In this document: piece by piece, positions 1-11,768 of the stretch
Numbering within the stretch: the first letter of the stretch is position 1
Layout: every line of letters starts with the position of its first letter
Source: Lutjanus erythropterus
Taxonomy: Eukaryota > Chordata > Actinopteri > Lutjaniformes > Lutjanidae
Assembly (NCBI GenBank): GCA_020091685.1
Contig: CM034594.1
Span: forward strand, 4,934,903 to 4,998,902
Reading direction: 5' to 3'
DNA length: 64,000 bases
Notes under the pieces: model-generated
Told to the model about the DNA's origin: nothing
The model's database searches: none
What the model saw: the letters and a program-made list of their open reading frames with translations, nothing else
Position numbers and translations under genes: made by a program

Positions 1-1321
1 GCCAGGGTTGCCATGGTGACTGGATGACCATTGATGGCAGCCTGAACACTTGATTGAGGTGAGAGATTGAGACTGTTGTGAGACAGAGACTTTAATGGAG
101 AGAATGAGGGAGGAAGAGGAGGTGGAAAGCAAAGAGAAGCATCTCTCCCTGTCCTTCCCTCTCCTCCCAACACCCCCACCCCCTTCTGTCTACAGTTATT
201 GTCGTCTCCACTCTCGCCACCCATCCATCGTCTTCTAGAAATAATGAGGTGTGTATTAATTACTAAGAGGCCATATGCTGCTGCCAAACACCCTCGCTTC
301 CCCAGCTCCCACAATCACCTTTATTGATGCCATCAAGGCTCTTTGCAAACATGAGTCTCCAATCAGGAGAAGCTCTGGCATTATGTTGGAGTCAAAGTGT
401 CCGAGGTCTTAATAATGTTCTGAGACGTTAATTATTGGTATGTGCCATTAGTGAAGAAAATACATAAAGGTCATATTGTGTGGAACTGACAGAAATAGCT
501 GTCAGAAAGTTGTTTTTCAAACTCAGTGAACTTTGCATATTACGTTGATAGCTATATTTTTTTATGTAAAATGTGTTTACGGAGGGGAAACCGACAGATG
601 GATCGATCAGAACATTAAAGAAACAGTCCACTTATTTGCTGCCCTGACATACAGTGCAGCTTGTTTTAATCCACAACATGCACTGTATTAGTAAGTATAC
701 AAAAGACTGCCTTCATTTTCTGACTCTCTTCTTACTCACACTAATCCACTTAACTGTGCAGAATTCCCACTTATGGAAGATGAATCATTGGAATACAACA
801 TGATTTAATGCCCTCATCCATATAATTTGATGTAACAGGTTTGTTAAATAAGATTGCCTCAGTTCATTTGTCTTTTATTTTGACACTATGTTTTTGACTC
901 TAGGCTCTGTCACTCTATCTTTTTAAAAGCTGTGCCCACTGCCAAAAGTGCATAAATTTCATGTAATCTGTCTTGTGATTCAAGGTGGCAAATTTATTAT
1001 AACGGTGAAAAAGATACTTTCCTTTTTATATGTTCTGCACAATATACGTTGAACCATGTGGGAAATACAGACTTTATCTCTTCAGGTCAAAGCTGAAGTC
1101 TAACTTCTTCCTCTCCACATATACGATTACTTTTAGCCTTGAACACTTCTTGCCATCGGCATTTTTCAGTTACTTTTGCTTTTTGAGATGTATAAGAATT
1201 ATATAAACGTGGATCTTGGGAATTTTTTCCTCAGTATAAAGCCAACGTGGTAGACTTGGAATAAAGACAAGTTATCAGTGCATAAATAACACGGTTATTG
1301 TGTGAATAACACAATACTAAC
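1..1321. other. grik4 intron, partial (downstream of exon 1322-1500)
   Basis: This is intron by position, after the fourth recognised coding exon on the minus strand. I see no coding block with splice sites and no repeat family I know. Bases 1-430 are less AT-rich and contain mixed homeodomain-like TAATTA words, but nothing decides a function. Confidence 0.7.
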
Positions 1322-1500
1322 CCGCTCCAGAATGATATGTGACATGGTGGCGTTGGCATCCACGATAATAGTGGCGGTCTTGTCATCTCGGATCTCCTTC
1401 AGGAGTGGGGTTGGGTCTTGGCTGTCATCAAGCATGCGCACTGACAGAGTCTCCTTGGAGATGAGGAACTGCCTGAGGAGCTGCTCCAGGTTCAATAAGC
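1322..1500 (-). CDS. grik4: grik4 coding exon, amino-terminal domain segment 4
   Basis: This 179-bp exon (phase 1-0) completes a Cys codon and encodes 59 residues, from [20 protein letters not shown] to [22 protein letters not shown] and [13 protein letters not shown] are near-invariant in KA-type subunits, and KTATII after them points to GRIK4 (GRIK5 has KVSTII). NAT is a possible glycosylation sequon. The next residues, expected to be Ala-Ala-Glu-Leu-Gly-Met, lie beyond base 1. The donor is GTTAGT, with an uncommon T at +3. The acceptor CCGGCAG is separated by only a few bases from a TG/CG dinucleotide tract instead of an ordinary pyrimidine run. Skipping this exon would shift the frame. 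Confidence 0.94.
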
Positions 1501-1510
1501 CTGCCGGTAA

Positions 1511-1526
1511 GACACGCGCGCGCACG

Positions 1527-1592
<66 letters not shown>
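1511..1592. repeat. (CA/TG)n microsatellite with CG part at a 3' splice site
   Basis: About 33 CA units run from 1526 to 1592, preceded by CG-alternating bases from 1511. On the grik4 sense (minus) strand this is a TG repeat followed by TGCG and CGCG steps, ending about 10 bases before the acceptor AG of exon 1322-1500. It occupies the place of the polypyrimidine tract. Long Cys-Val and Thr-His open frames here are repeat artefacts. Confidence 0.97.
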
Positions 1593-1596
<4 letters not shown>

Positions 1597-1805
1597 CACA
1601 TAAGAGGGTTAGTTGTAATGAAAGGAAGACTCTCCTTAGGCAAATGGAGCTTTACAGTGACATTTTTTTCCTCTAAGTTAAGAAAATACTTAGTCAAAAA
1701 GTTAGGGAAAGTCAAGTGCAAGGGTGCTCAAAGTTTTGATGACTGAGCGCCAATTTATGGAGCCAGCCTATGATTGAAGGCAACACCAGGAAAATCCATC
1801 TTCTC

Positions 1806-1903
1806 ATGTAGGATTTGTGATTGGTCTCATAATGGTGTTTAACATTAAACTCCTTGAGCACTGAATTCCCCTGTTTAAACTGTATCTCAAGGCTGCAGAT
1901 CAC
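1806..1903 (-). mobile_element. hAT-type transposase scrap (BED-like finger)
   Basis: The minus strand reads VLKEFNVKHHYETNHKSYM, which resembles the second half of the BED-type zinc finger in hAT transposases and their host relatives (ZBED, GTF2IRD2), usually VFKEYNLKRHYETKH. The two histidines of the finger are visible and an MICSLE stretch upstream may keep one cysteine. No transposase core is seen next to it, so it is a short relic. Confidence 0.45.
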
Positions 1904-2451
1904 ATTATAACTTAGTGGGGTCAGTGGTTAAATTCAACCCTGGACCTATTTGTTTGATGGGGGATCCTTTTATTACAAGCCAAATAGAAAACAGGTCAGT
2001 TTTAGTCCCACTTCCTACAGTACTTTACGCTGTTTAGGCTCATTATTAGAAGGTAGGTTAGCTCAATTTATGTTAATAATTAACATGAAGATACCCGTTG
2101 CTCAGACCGTTAAACCAAACTCCATTATAAAAGCGCATATTTTATGATAGGGCCATATTTTTTCACACTAAAAATTTTGCTACACCATCATACACCACCT
2201 TTTTTTTAATTTGCTTTGATCTATAGGGACAACTGTCATACGTGTCATTTACTCAGTAATGTTGTTAATTAACCTTTGATGAAGTGAGAAGACGTACACG
2301 TATTAACTGGCACAGCACTTGTATAGCACTTGCTTTAACCTTATGACATACCACTGAGCAGGATAGATAGGGGGTACATAACAAAACATTCAAAATGTGT
2401 TTATGTGCAAATTATTTCAAAAGTTTTGTTTTTTGAATTACATGAATTATC

Positions 2452-2481
2452 TATAAATAAATAAATAAATAAATAAATAAT
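2452..2481. repeat. (AAAT)n microsatellite
   Basis: About seven tandem TAAA units. Confidence 0.95.
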
Positions 2482-3091
2482 CTGGCCCCTGAGGTGTGGC
2501 AAAGTAAAACCAGATCCATTTTTCCTGAAACCTCCTTTTCTCCTCAACCAGCTATTTTTCTGTGGCGGATTTTCCATCTGACCTCCACTGCAAACAACAT
2601 ACTTCTCCACTGAAATCACCAGCTTTAATTAACAAGCATCGATGACAGAACGTAATTCCAACAACACTTGCAAAGTGCCACTAGTCACCATGCAGCCAGT
2701 AGCTTTCTACAGGTTGACATTTCTAACCTGACAGATGCAGTTTGACGCAGTAGTGTATTAAAAATGTAGGCTTTTGAAAGTCACGATATTGAAATGGCAT
2801 AAAATGTGTGACAGAAGAGTGTGAAAGAAGTCTTATGAGCTGATTTACTAATGAATTAAGTAATTTCAGGAGAACTTTATGTATTACGCAGATGCATTGA
2901 AGTTTGATCGAGGACAAAAGAGGAGGAATACAAAGTGAAGCACTGTATAACTGCCACACAATTCTGAAGATGTCCTCCTGTTGTGGTGTATTTAACCTCT
3001 ATGTTGTAAACTATGTATTTCTGTAGTCACATTTGCATGTCACATGCAGGACCTTGTACTTCAATTCTGCATCAGACTGTTTGGTCTAAAG

Positions 3092-3185
3092 CAGAGGTTT
3101 TCAGAGTGGGAAGGCTACCTCCCAGGGATTCAAACAGTTTTGGGGAGGCTCAGTGAATGATGAAAGTGAAAAAAATGACATTAGT
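3092..3185 (+). mobile_element. hAT-like nonautonomous element end
   Basis: The stretch opens with CAGAGGTTTTCAGAGTGGGA and continues with GGAGGC and a CAGTGAATGATGAAAGTG-type run, the usual start of a teleost hAT-derived repeat (CAGTGGTTTTCAAAGTGGG). The opposite end was not found. Confidence 0.45.
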
Positions 3186-3199
3186 TATCAAAAGGTGGA

Positions 3200-3490
3200 G
3201 AAGCGTGGGAAAGGGGAAACATTTTCATCCAAAGAAGCATTTTTTAGAAGACAAGGTTCATCAAGGATTCTTAAAATTCTTGATGAACTATTTCGGCAGG
3301 TGTTTTTTTGTACCATAATATAAAAGGGTTGTTTTTTTGGTTGTTTGTGTCTTGGGTTCTAGATGACACCCTTGTAATATAAAAATGTTCTCGGTAGACC
3401 TTCTTAAAAGGTTCTAATAGAAACCAAGCAGGTTTTCACATTGGGACAAGCCAGAAAAAAATCTTTATGGTTGTGGTTAGCACCTTTATG
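3200..3490. repeat. GGTTCT-rich repeat, possible relative of the 45.9-kb element
   Basis: The stretch contains AAGGTTCATCAAGG, ATATAAAAGGGTT, GGTTCTAGATG and AAAGGTTCTAATAGAAACC words that recall the internal units of the element at 45939-46955. A 10-bp inverted repeat (3256-3265 with 3279-3288) could fold. No terminal inverted repeat was found, so kinship is tentative. Confidence 0.3.
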
Positions 3491-5250
3491 TGTATGGACG
3501 TCATGAACATCCTCTGTCCTCAAGTACAAACAAATGTTTCGCATTTGTATTTCTGCCACATTTGACAACAATTAAGCCATAAGAAACTTTTCCATGCAGA
3601 ACAAGTGGGCTGATTACCTTTAATTACAATTATTGTAAAGCCATCAAACACAAAGGGACGTTTCAGCAACTTCTCTTGTACTCCATCCCATGGTAATAGA
3701 CCATTTGACTCCAGTGAGGTAAGAGGGATTTGCCCTAATTAAAGCATAGCCGACTTAATCAAAGCACTCCCGGCAGCATTTTACCAGTCACTTTGCATCC
3801 ATATATTAGCAGACCTGGAGAAGTTACTGGGCTAATTTTCCATAAAGGAGTTTAAGTTAATTCATGAGGCTGGTTCCAGTGAGGAAAAATAAAACCTGAG
3901 TGAATCTGAGAGTAGTAAACCACAGCATGATGGTGTGACAGTTACATTGGTCTCACCTTGGCAATTTGGCAGATCTCATCACACTCATATAACATTTCCT
4001 GATACTGGCAAGGAGAGTCATATGAGAAGGACGTAACTTTGTGGAGAAGGACTTGCATTAGTTGAGCCTCCACCTGCTTTTTCCATTACAAAGTAATAAT
4101 AAAACAGCACTCCAGAACTGTGCGTCAACAGACATTTTATGTGATTTTTGCCATGGCGACAGCAGAGTAGTTCATCTGTCACACTGAGTCCAATTTTCCG
4201 TGTGGCAATTTTAAGTTATCAAGCTGACTCCTTTAGCTTCTTCACAGCACATTAATGCAAGCTACAGCACTGTCCCAGTCACCAGCATCATGTCTAATAG
4301 CTTCTGCAATTATGTCTCAGTGTCGGCTTGTCTTTCAGCCTGTCTGTACGGCAGTATATCGCCATGTGTGTTTGTCTTCCTGTACCTGGCTACCTGTGTC
4401 TGTGCACTCATGAGACATCACTCCAGGCTGCCGCTTGCTTGCCTGCCTGTGTCTCCAACCTGTCAGATCAGCTTCCTCTGTAGTATAACGCAGAATAAAT
4501 TTGATGAGCTTGAAATAGCTTCTGCTAAACCGCCCCCCTTGTCTGCCTGCTGCATCGAGCCTCCATAGCTCCGTGCACGGCATCAAATACAATTTCACGT
4601 CAAGTTCATGACATTAGACGGTGCACTGTACTAGATGTGGCTGGCTAAAGAGCATACAGACACAGTCACACACACAAATAGAATGACACATGCTAGAAAA
4701 GCTCATATTCTCTTTAGTGTTCTGGCTGCACAGGATTCAAAGGGGAGTCAGTCCACAGTTTTTTCCACCAGGGAGCTTTACAGCAACCTTGTTGTTCCCT
4801 CACTGTTTGCTCTGTTGAAGCAGATTCAATCAAATGAAAAACATGCAGCTGAATGAAAAAAAAAAGTATTTTCTTTAGTCAGACTTGTAAAGGTCTCTGT
4901 GCAGAGAAAATAAGTTCTGTGGGAGGGTGTGTGTTTGTGTGTGTTATCCTATAAAGTATGTGTCTTTTCCACAGAATTTGAGGTGGCCTGTGTGTACGCA
5001 TGCTCTCCTCTCTGTCTTATAATAATGACAGTGATACATTTTATTTAATGGTGCCTTTCACTGCACTAAGGGTCACCTTACATCATATAATATCTGTAAT
5101 AAAATATACAATAAACAACAAAGCACCAGTAATAAAACATCAGTACAATCATATAACACCTATATCACCTCACATCAATCAGGACCTTGAGAGCGAGGAC
5201 ATTCTCAAGACTTGGGTTCATTATTAAGATGAGAATTTGTTTTAGGTTAA

Positions 5251-5530
5251 AGGGAAGGCGCACCCAAAAATCAAAAATACATATTTTTCCTCTGGCCTGT
5301 GGTACTATTTATTCATTTAGATTGTTTTGGTGTGAGTTGCCATGTTTTGGACATTCCAGCCACAGAGATGTCTGCCTTTTCTCAAATACAGTGGGACTAA
5401 ATAGCACTACATGTGGCACAAAATGCATTTGGAAAACTCAACAGGAATGTCTTTTTCCAGAAAGCCTGACCTGGTTACTCAAGATAATTCACAGACCCTG
5501 TTGTGAGAGGTTTCATTTCTCTAGAAAAAA
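5251..5530 (+). mobile_element. Miniature DNA transposon, TTAA-flanked family, copy 1
   Basis: The element starts AGGGAAGGCGCACCC directly after TTAA (5247-5250). It keeps family words such as AAATCAAAAATACAT, AGATTGTTTTGGTGTGAGTT and AGAGATGTCTGCC. The copy at 52195-52381 shares these on the other strand. A 141-residue open frame over it is not a gene. The right end was not located. Confidence 0.6.
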
Positions 5531-6539
5531 AGACAGGAGGTGTGAAGTGGCTGAGGAGCAAGTTTGTAACTTAGTGAGAATTTATAAGTTTAGGATTATA
5601 TTAGGAATATGAGGTTATATTCTGTTAAAATGAACAAAATGTTCAGACGAGTTGTTGTTTTTTCCGGCATATTCAGAATCAATACTCTTCTTACCATTAG
5701 CATTTAAAAGGCAGCTCACTTCGTATCCCAAAATATATTTTTAAATAATAAAATTAGTATCATAAACATGCAACTACTGGTTGATTAATGGCCTGTACTT
5801 ACATGTACTGATGGACAAGGAAAATCTGTGCATTCCTGTGTAGTTTCAAAATACACCACACACACACGCACACATGGACAAGACACGGACAGGAAACAAT
5901 CAATGCATGCACTCTGGCATTACTGGCAGGTGCTGTGTCAGTTGAGAACACATGGGTGCAGGTCTTGTTGTGGAACATCTATTAATGGTTCTGGGCGAGT
6001 CTGAATTTGACTCATAGATAACTGCGAGGTGTGGACCCATGCAGAGCTCTGCAGAGAAGAGACAGCCTGTGGTCTACGCAGACACTGAAATCACAAAGTA
6101 TCTTAAGTTGGGTCTTGAGCTCTTGGAGACCATCCAGACTTCTGTGCATGTGGAAAAGGTTTTTAGCCTTGGAAGTCTTGTAAGATGAATCAACTATCCA
6201 TCATTATCTGTTTTGAAAAACTTCTCCTCCCTTATGAAAGAGTAAAAGAATCAAAGTGATTGGAAAAACCTGTATACTTTCATAGTTTGTATGTGGGCAT
6301 GTGTTTAGAGAAGCTAACTGCTTCATCAGTTGCATTATGAAACATATTATTAATTAATTAAATAAATAAATAACTTAATTATTAATGTAAACTAAACAAG
6401 CTCTTGTTTCATTGTTTTCATAGTGGCAGCTGAGCTGTGTAACATGATTCTGTCCTGTTTGCTGTCATATTGTCACAACAACATAAACAAAAGAAATGTA
6501 CACCCAACACAGATTATATTTATAAGCATGTTTTCATTT

Positions 6540-6755
6540 GTGTGTAATTTGTGAGTTGGACATATTTCTACGGTAGCCCAGAATGGACAAACCAGACACT
6601 AGCTCTACATAGGACCTTTCACATTCTTTGTGAGATACACAACCACCATAGTTCCTCTTACAAGCTTGGAAGGGGAGAGTGAGAGGGTGTGTGCAATCTG
6701 CAAGCTCACCACTAGATGCCACTGAATCATGAAACACTGGTCCTTTAAATTCCCA
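6540..6755. repeat. Teleost interspersed repeat, copy 1 of a pair
   Basis: The words TTTCTACGGTAGCCCAGAA, CACTAGCTCTA, GCTTGGAAGG, CACCACTAGATGCCACT and a final ACTGGTCCTTTAAA match a repeat whose other copy spans 38935-39898. Confidence 0.5.
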
Positions 6756-8009
6756 ATAGTTTATATTCATGTTTACTATCTTGCAGTCTTTATCGAGGAA
6801 ATGCATGATATCAAACAAGGTCCTCACAAGTTTACAGAAGTACAAAGTTGTGTGTTAGTAAGACCAAACTCCCTCATTGGCATGGGCGACACATGACTCC
6901 AGCTCTCTCTAAGGCACACAGATAAAGGTGAGGGCTGACATTCAAGCCAGGCAACCACTCATTTACCTTTCACATACTGTCACCACAGGGTGTCTGCAAG
7001 ATTACACACGCATGCACACACACACACCGACAGAGAAAGTACCCCAAAGCAAATCTTGCCGCCACACAGAGGTGCTGGCAGTGTAAAAACATTAACCTGT
7101 TAATGTGACACAGCAGCTGAATATGAATTCCTCGACAGGTGTAGGTGAATAATACATAATGACACCTTCAGTCACAGACAAAGCTTTTAACACAGACCCA
7201 AAAGCCCCGATGACAGCCGCACATTATGATGACTCATCATTTAGCCTTGAGCAGGGACTTAAGGCCTAGTTTTATGACTTTGCCAATGTTGGAGCCGTCA
7301 CTTTAAAATGCTGCAGACCATGATCATGTGTCAAAACATTCAAAGAGTGCCCGGGCATATTCCCCTGCCCATTAACCCAAATAACCATAAAAGTAGAATC
7401 ATCAATACTGACTATAATCCACCTGTCACACAGCGGTGGTGCTGATCTGATGTGCTCCTGCTGATCAGTCCTGTTCTCTCTGCAAACACCATTCATATTC
7501 ATTCTTCATGCTGCACACTGGAAGCCGCAAATGACTTATCCTGCAGAGAGCTTCATTTGTCGGTTTCTCAGCTTGAGTGCGATATTACTGCATGAGGAGT
7601 TGAAGTGCTGAATTGCAAAATAAAGGACCGAGATAGATGCCTAGAGAAAACGGCAAAAGGTAAAGATAGAAGAGTTAAAGTAAACCTCTTCTGTTGCAAA
7701 AGTGCCCTCTATAGAGTGATTCGCAGAGGATAGTTCTTGAAAGGCCTCTGGCTTTTTATTTTGTCTTTAAGGATAGCAGTGAAATCAATTATAGGAGGAG
7801 AAAGGTAGGGATGAAATGCACAAAAGCTCCCTGCTGGTTTTAAACCCAGAATGTCCTAGTCACATGACAAACTCCTCTAGACCACATGGCTGTCAGAAGA
7901 AGTCTCTTTATGTGTATTTTTTTTATGGTTACGTCCAACAGATGAGAAATTAGCCTAAATCCCATGTCACTTTTAAATAAAGGCTTTGCATTTCTGTCTA
8001 GGAGAGCAG

Positions 8010-8255
8010 TAGAGTTCAGCAGTTCAATCCCTGGCTCCACTGAGTCCGCATGTTGAAGTATCCTTAGGCAAGATACCGAACCCATATTTCTCTCAAAGGC
8101 ATAGCCATCAGTGTGTGAATGTGCATGGATGAGTTAGTTAGTTCCTGATGAGCAGTTGACTCCTTGCATGGCAGCCTCTGCGTTCAGTGTGTGACTGTGA
8201 CATGTAGTATGAAGTGCTTTGAGTGGTCAGAAGACTAACTCTACCCTCTCTCCTG
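8010..8255 (+). mobile_element. tRNA-derived SINE, 5'-truncated
   Basis: A B-box-like AGTTCAATCCCTGG near 8020 is followed by the SINE body: GAAGTATCC, GGCAAGATAC, TGTGTGAATG, TTGCATGGCAGCCTCTGC and GTGCTTTGAGTGGTCAGAAG. The tRNA-like A-box half is missing. This body is common in percomorph fish. Confidence 0.65.
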
Positions 8256-8310
8256 ATGTGCTTCATTTACTCAATAAAGTTGGAAACTGGCATCTGACAC
8301 ACACTGCCAC

Positions 8311-8606
8311 GAAACTCAGATCAAACTGTCAAACTAGACAATGCTGATCAATTATAAATCAATATTCTGTCACTGCATTGCCTATTTCTTCCCTAAAATG
8401 TTTTCATAAACATATTTTAGTGTACTATTTAGCTGTAATGTAGTGACCAGGCGGCCACTATTTTGTGTCCAGTTCCACACTGAGGCTCCTGAAACTCAGA
8501 TCAAACTGTGAAACTAGGCAGCACTCTTACTACATTGCCCATTTCTTGCTTAAAACGTTTTCAGAAACATATTTTATTGCACCATATAGCTGCAATACGA
8601 GAAAAT
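8311..8606 (+). repeat. 180-bp tandem duplication, 1.6 copies
   Basis: GAAACTCAGATCAAACTGT begins at 8311 and again at 8491. Both copies then share CATTGCC, TATTTCTT/CATTTCTT, AAAACGTTTTCA-like and ACATATTTTA words. The second copy lacks about 20 bases and stops near 8606. The unit itself looks like an interspersed repeat. Confidence 0.75.
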
Positions 8607-9789
8607 TACTTGATTTGGAACTTAGTTGAAAATGGATAGCAGATAGGGACTTACATGCATTAACATGCAGCACCTAATTTTGAAACGCTCAGAGCATTTT
8701 GACCAAACCAAAAGTTTTGACCAAAAGTTGGTTTTCAGCTGGAACCAAAAAACAGTGGGTTCTCCTTGGGAATAAAAGTATGTGTGTCATATTCTATTCT
8801 ATTGTGCTCCCTCTTGATTACAATGGTTCCACTCAAACTTTATGGAAACATAGGCTGGTTCACTGGATAGCACTAAAGTTCCAACAATCTCGAATCAAGA
8901 ATCAAAGATAGTTTGGTGGTAGGGGCCAAAAGAGGGAGTGTGACTTCATTTTCTGTTCAGGATGCCATTACTCTACAATATCTTTACACAGAGATAGTTG
9001 CTTGCTGACATTTAGTGAGACTGAATGTTGTATATTGCAGCTTAATTACTACAAAGTGCTGCTGCTCCCAACCCCGCCACCATCACCTTGACTACTGACA
9101 TGACTGCTTTCCACATCAGGATCATTAGTAGCCACAGTGTAATTACTATTATCAAAGTCATGAGGGACCCTCCCCTGCAATTACTATGTTCCCGTCATTC
9201 TTGCACCTTTGTATACGTTCCTTTTCACAAGTCATTGAACACTTGACTAACAGTGATAACAGGTTTCTGATGCGTTACCACATAGACTGTGAAATGTGGG
9301 GAGACAGCAGGTCAACCCTAAAAACTGTGAGTAATAGAGAATTGTAATTCATTAGATGACACAGGCAAGACATCATTACTAGGAAAGAGTGCAATTACAT
9401 AGCTTAAGGCACTCAGTATAAATGAGAAGATTACAGTGGAAACAACAAGTAGTGAGGTGTGTTTTTCTGCTGTAGCTGCAGTAGCTAAAATGGCAAACCC
9501 TGCTCTCCAACTGTGCCTATCAAAGGTGGGGAAAACTGCTCTGCAAGCATTTGAGGCCTACTGTTTGTTGAACTTACAAAATCCTGTACCTGCACTGCAG
9601 CTCCAGTGAAATTTCAGAGCTTATTGGATGTTCTCTTTCAGCATACTGACAGCTGCACCAATCACCTCCCTAATGAAAGTGCACTGCTGTAGCACAGTGC
9701 CAGGGAGTGTAGGAGCATCATGCATGTTAATGTGTGTGTTTTGCACAGTGTATGTGTGTATGTGTATGCATTTTCATGTGTGTCTCTTC

Positions 9790-10200
9790 TCATTTACCAC
9801 AGCCACAGCCACACGACATGTGGGGCCACCCAGCGGGGCCAAAAATTCAACCACGTGGACAGTATTCTGGCCAAATGTTACAGTACTGTGGCTGCTATTG
9901 CACACACTGCCATCGATATTGGAGGTTAGCTAGATTAATGTCCGTCCTGGTGTGCCCCATGCCTTTGGGCACAGCTCCACCTCCACTCCTGCCTCCTCAG
10001 CCATGGCTGGAAAATATTCATGAATTGGCCACGCTCTATTAGGCTGTCACTGGCTTGGGTGATTAATGAGGCCGGCACATGTGGACGAGCCACCGACAGC
10101 AGGCTGCCAACCGACCAACTGACTGCATGAGCCGACACGGGAGGGGCGGGGCTCGATGAGCTGGAGCCAAAGTCAAATGGGTTTCAGCTGATGCTGCTGC
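9790..10200. other. GC-richer unique stretch, possible conserved noncoding element
   Basis: The stretch is richer in GC than its surroundings and looks single-copy. It has TTCATGAATTGG, TGATTAATGAGG and paired CCACAG/CTGTGG words, as enhancers often do. Open frames overlap on both strands without protein-like wording. No alignment was possible, so conservation is not shown. Confidence 0.2.
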
Positions 10201-10364
10201 TGAACACAGACCTTTACACACACATACACAAATACAAACACACACAAATCTAGGCATGCTGCCATTTGCTGCATTTTCTATTGAATGAATGAGGGTCACA
10301 CGAGAGTGCAATCAATACAGCCTCGTCATTTCCTGGACCGTCTCCCTGTTGTTGCAAATGTACA

Positions 10365-10530
10365 ATTCTAGAGTGGTTACCTCCTACCCTCACCTCACCC
10401 CAGTCACCACATTCACCTCTCCCAAATCCAGAGATTACTTTTACTCCCTACATTTTAACACAATTATCTGCACTTTCTACTCCTTACATTCTCAAAAGAG
10501 GTTTGTTATAGTACTTCAGTTTTTATACAT
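10365..10530. mobile_element. hAT-like 'TACTTTTACTCC' element, left part
   Basis: The wording TTACTTTTACTCCCTACATT, ACACAATTATCTGCACTTTC and CTACTCCTTACATT is typical of a widespread teleost hAT-derived nonautonomous repeat. Matching words recur at 11565-11690 beyond an intervening satellite. Confidence 0.5.
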
Positions 10531-10671
10531 TTGAGGGAAATTTTTGATTATTTTGTATTTAGCATTTTCGCATGCCACCTTCGACATGTGGACAGATTTC
10601 GGCCTAAAATGATGGAACAATAACACATAGAAAAGATGATTCCTTGGTATATCCATCAGTGCATATCACAC

Positions 10672-11510
10672 ACGACAGACGTAACAAGCTAAAAACAATT
10701 TAAAAGATGTAACAAGGAATAGAAGAGGTAACAAGACAACAAAGACATAACAAGACAAAAAGATTAAACACGACAAAAAAGACAGCAAGAAAAAAAGACA
10801 ACAAGACTTAACAAGAAGTAACAAGGCGTAAATTACATAATGAGTTGACAATTACATAAAAGACAGAACACAACAAAAAGAGGCAACAAGACATATACAA
10901 CGTTACAAGACAAAAAAGATGCAACAAGATAAAAAGACAAAAACCAAAAAGACATCAGACAAAAAGGCATAAGACGTAAAAGATGCAACAAGTTGAAAAT
11001 GATGTTGAAGACAAAGACAAAAAAAAATAAAATAAATAATAATAATAATAATATAACAATATAATAATAATAACGAGACAAAAAAAGACATAACAAAATG
11101 TAAAAGATGCAAAGATACATAAACAGTGAAAAAGTCATAACAAGACAAGAAGATGTAACAAGACGTAACAAGATGTGAAAAATGTAATGAGACTAAAAAG
11201 ATGCAAAAAGACAAAAAGATGTAAAAGACATATCAAGACTTAAAAGAGGCAATGTGTTCAAAACTATGTAAAATATGAAAGAGGAAACAAAAATGACGTA
11301 AAATACAAGACAACAACAAGACAAAAAAGACATATCAAGACAAAAAATCAAAAAGACTTAACAAGACAAAAAAGATGTAACAAGACGTAAAAGTCATAAC
11401 GAGTAGCAAACCATGAAAATGATATGGCAAGACAAAAAGACTTAAGACAAAAAAAAAAACCAAGATGTAAAAGATGCAACAAGACAAAAAGGAATGGACC
11501 GCATAGAAAA
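10672..11510 (+). repeat. Degenerate purine-rich satellite
   Basis: About 840 bases are built from variants of ACAAGACAAAAAGA, AGACATAACAAGACGT and AAAAGATGCAACAAG, nearly free of T on the plus strand, with an (AAT)n patch near 11027-11072. Units vary in length and order. The leucine- and cysteine-rich open frames on the minus strand are a product of this composition, not genes. Confidence 0.9.
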
Positions 11511-11564
11511 TATGAGGTTCAGTTAGCTTTGCACAGAAACAGACAGTAAAAATGTCCTTCAGGA

Positions 11565-11690
11565 GGTTACTTTTTACTTTGTGTACATTTCAGAGCCTGT
11601 ACTTTTTCACTTTGACTTGAGTAAAGAGTCTTTTTACACAATTATCTGTACTTCTTATGGAGTAAAGCAGTGTATTTTTGCCACCTTTGC
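11565..11690. mobile_element. hAT-like 'TACTTTTACTCC' element, right part
   Basis: GGTTACTTTTTACTTTGTGT, GACTTGAGTAAAGAGTCTTT, ACACAATTATCTGTACTTCT and TTTTTGCCACC match the other half of the repeat at 10365-10530. The satellite between them seems to have expanded inside one element. Confidence 0.45.
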
Positions 11691-11726
11691 CCACATCTGT
11701 CAAACAGCATCTTGTGGCATTGCAGT

Positions 11727-11768
11727 TCTCCTCTCCTCTCCTCTCCTCTCCTCTCCTCTCCTCTCCTC
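11727..11768. repeat. (CTCCT)n microsatellite
   Basis: About eight tandem CTCCT units. Confidence 0.97.

Noticed and set aside
1295-1721. Cys-Val and Thr-His open frames over the exon and microsatellite
   Set aside because: They read the (CA)n repeat in wrong frames or run past the splice sites; only 1322-1500 is coding.
5187-5612. 141-residue plus-strand open frame
   Set aside because: It lies on a recognised TTAA-family repeat whose other copy at 52195-52381 has no such frame.
10666-11214. Leucine-, cysteine- and phenylalanine-rich frames resembling membrane proteins
   Set aside because: They are the complement of a purine-rich satellite; the hydrophobicity comes from base composition.
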